Assembly (NCBI GenBank): GCA_016208315.1
Contig: JACQYF010000175.1
Location: 1 to 50,802, forward strand
Direction: 5' to 3'
Length of the DNA stretch: 50,802 bases
DNA from: Chloroflexota bacterium
GTDB taxonomy: Bacteria > Chloroflexota > Anaerolineae > UBA4142
Shown here: positions 50,167-50,802 of the stretch, piece after piece
How the letters are laid out: every line of letters starts with the position of its first letter
Numbering within the stretch: position 1 is the stretch's first letter
Made by a program: the position numbers and the translations under genes
The notes under the pieces: model-generated
Told to the model about the DNA's origin: nothing
Databases searched by the model: none
What the model saw: the letters and a program-made list of their open reading frames with translations, nothing else

Positions 50167-50766
50167 ATGCAAAAACTTCCTGCGCTCCAGTTCGGCAAGT
50201 ACTATCACATTTACAATCGCGGTATCAACCGAGAAAACATCTTCTTTGAAGCGCGCAACTATGTTTACTTTTTGGCGTTGTACGTCAAATATATCGAGAC
50301 GATCGCGGACACGTTTGCCTATTGCCTGATGCGAAATCATTTTCATCTTCTGGTGCGAATCATAGAGACCTTCGAGGTCTCCCAGACCTCGAAGGTCTGC
50401 GACCCCACGCAGCAGTTTTCAAACTTGTTCAACGCCTATGCCAAAGCCATCAACAAGGCCTACGGGCGAACGGGAAGTTTGTTCGAAGGTCGTTTTGGGC
50501 GGATAGAGGTCACGTCCGCTGAATATTTCAAAAATCTGATCGTCTACATTCATCGCAATCCGCAAAAGCACGGCTTTGTCGAGGATTTCCGCGAGTACCC
50601 GTACTCATCCTATGCGACGATTCTCGCGGACAAACCGACGCGCCTGAAACGTGACGCCGTGGTAAAATGGTTTCGCAGCCAAGATGCTGTTCGGGCGTGC
50701 CATCAAAGCGAACCAGATACTCGGGCAATCCGATACTTGGTCGAAGATGACGTATTCGATGCGTAG
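50167..50766 (+). CDS. REP-associated tyrosine transposase (RAYT, Y1 transposase domain)
   Basis: A 199-residue Y1-type HUH nuclease of the IS200/IS605-related RAYT group. YHIYNRGINRENIF is the N-terminal signature, H58-F59-H60 in RNHFHLLVRI is the HUH metal motif, and Y127 in YIHRNPQKHG is the probable catalytic Tyr. GSLFEGRFGR is the conserved loop. RAYTs nick single-stranded palindromic repeats and are thought to mobilise them. Here palindrome copies flank the gene, and another (residues 67-78) is read in frame between the HUH strand and the next helix, a loop of variable length in the family. GGGAGA is the ribosome-binding site. The catalytic residues appear intact. Confidence 0.92.
   Translation: MQKLPALQFGKYYHIYNRGINRENIFFEARNYVYFLALYVKYIETIADTFAYCLMRNHFHLLVRIIETFEVSQTSKVCDPTQQFSNLFNAYAKAINKAYGRTGSLFEGRFGRIEVTSAEYFKNLIVYIHRNPQKHGFVEDFREYPYSSYATILADKPTRLKRDAVVKWFRSQDAVRACHQSEPDTRAIRYLVEDDVFDA
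50366..50398. repeat. RAYT-associated palindrome, copy 6 (inside the RAYT gene)
   Basis: 33 bp, same sequence as copy 3 including the CCC centre. Read as TFEVSQTSKVC without breaking the transposase frame. Confidence 0.93.
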
Positions 50767-50773
50767 CATTCTT

Positions 50774-50802
50774 AGACCTTCGAGGTCTGCCAGACCTCGA
50801 AG
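50774..50802. repeat. RAYT-associated palindrome, copy 7 (downstream of RAYT, cut by window end)
   Basis: 15-bp left arm AGACCTTCGAGGTCT, centre GCC, and 11 bases of the right arm before the window ends. It begins seven bases after the RAYT stop, mirroring copy 5 upstream. Confidence 0.9.

Overview
The window is a GC-rich bacterial segment, dense with genes and mostly read on the + strand. It carries no rRNA, tRNA or CRISPR. Gene content and style suggest an uncultured Chloroflexota (Anaerolineae-like) genome: Thr/Pro/Ala-rich lipoprotein linkers, a membrane formate dehydrogenase, an archaeal-type ATP-dependent DNA ligase, giant GAF/HD-GYP sensors and many extended -10 promoters lying almost on the start codon. 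This placement is an inference, because no phylogenetic marker gene is present.

Layout. 1-271 is a perfect fold-back palindrome that includes the first codons of the first gene. 224-5264 is a 2-oxoacid chain-elongation module: a condensing enzyme fused to an isopropylmalate/homoaconitate dehydratase large subunit, then the small subunit, a hotdog thioesterase and a decarboxylating dehydrogenase. An MFS carrier, an M24 peptidase, a GNAT enzyme and an EamA exporter follow. 9334-13465 holds a GH5-like lipoprotein, a histidine phosphatase and a sensor histidine kinase. 13480-18696 is a selenocysteine formate dehydrogenase operon (alpha, beta, NrfD-type membrane subunit). It has a consensus promoter, a structured leader ending in an intrinsic terminator, and an in-frame UGA followed by a SECIS-like hairpin. 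18719-23257 is an accessory patch: a metzincin-type protease, a truncated DUF1801 gene, VOC and YCII proteins, DUF3175 and unknowns. 23346-24470 is an Mrp ATPase. 24675-29817 is a small catabolic operon (cupin, FdrA, a broken nitrilase, DUF1116, cyclase) related to oxamate carbamoyltransferase loci. 30108-31964 is a Tat-exported multicopper oxidase. Next come a lipoprotein, a small zincin, an M20 peptidase and a four-helix-bundle protein. On the minus strand are Maf, a PcrA/UvrD helicase and a 1261-residue six-GAF HD-GYP protein. A TPR protein, the DNA ligase, and remnants of a frameshifted gene and an antitoxin-like gene follow. The window ends with type I restriction-modification genes hsdM and hsdS and a REP-associated tyrosine transposase (RAYT).

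Two repeat systems run through the window. (1) Most gene junctions, and two sites inside pcrA, carry arrays of short 'words' (about 6-10 bp), often with a complementary array facing them so that a hairpin forms. The word differs from locus to locus, and many stop codons lie inside or at the edge of these arrays. (2) From 48228 to the end there are seven copies of a 33-34 bp near-perfect palindrome (half-site AGACCTTCGAGGTCT). They flank and sit inside the RAYT gene, and also sit in frame inside hsdM and hsdS. One copy lies in the HsdS linker that sets target spacing, and one supplies most of the hsdS stop codon. This RAYT plus protein-coding palindrome set is the best candidate here for an undescribed system.
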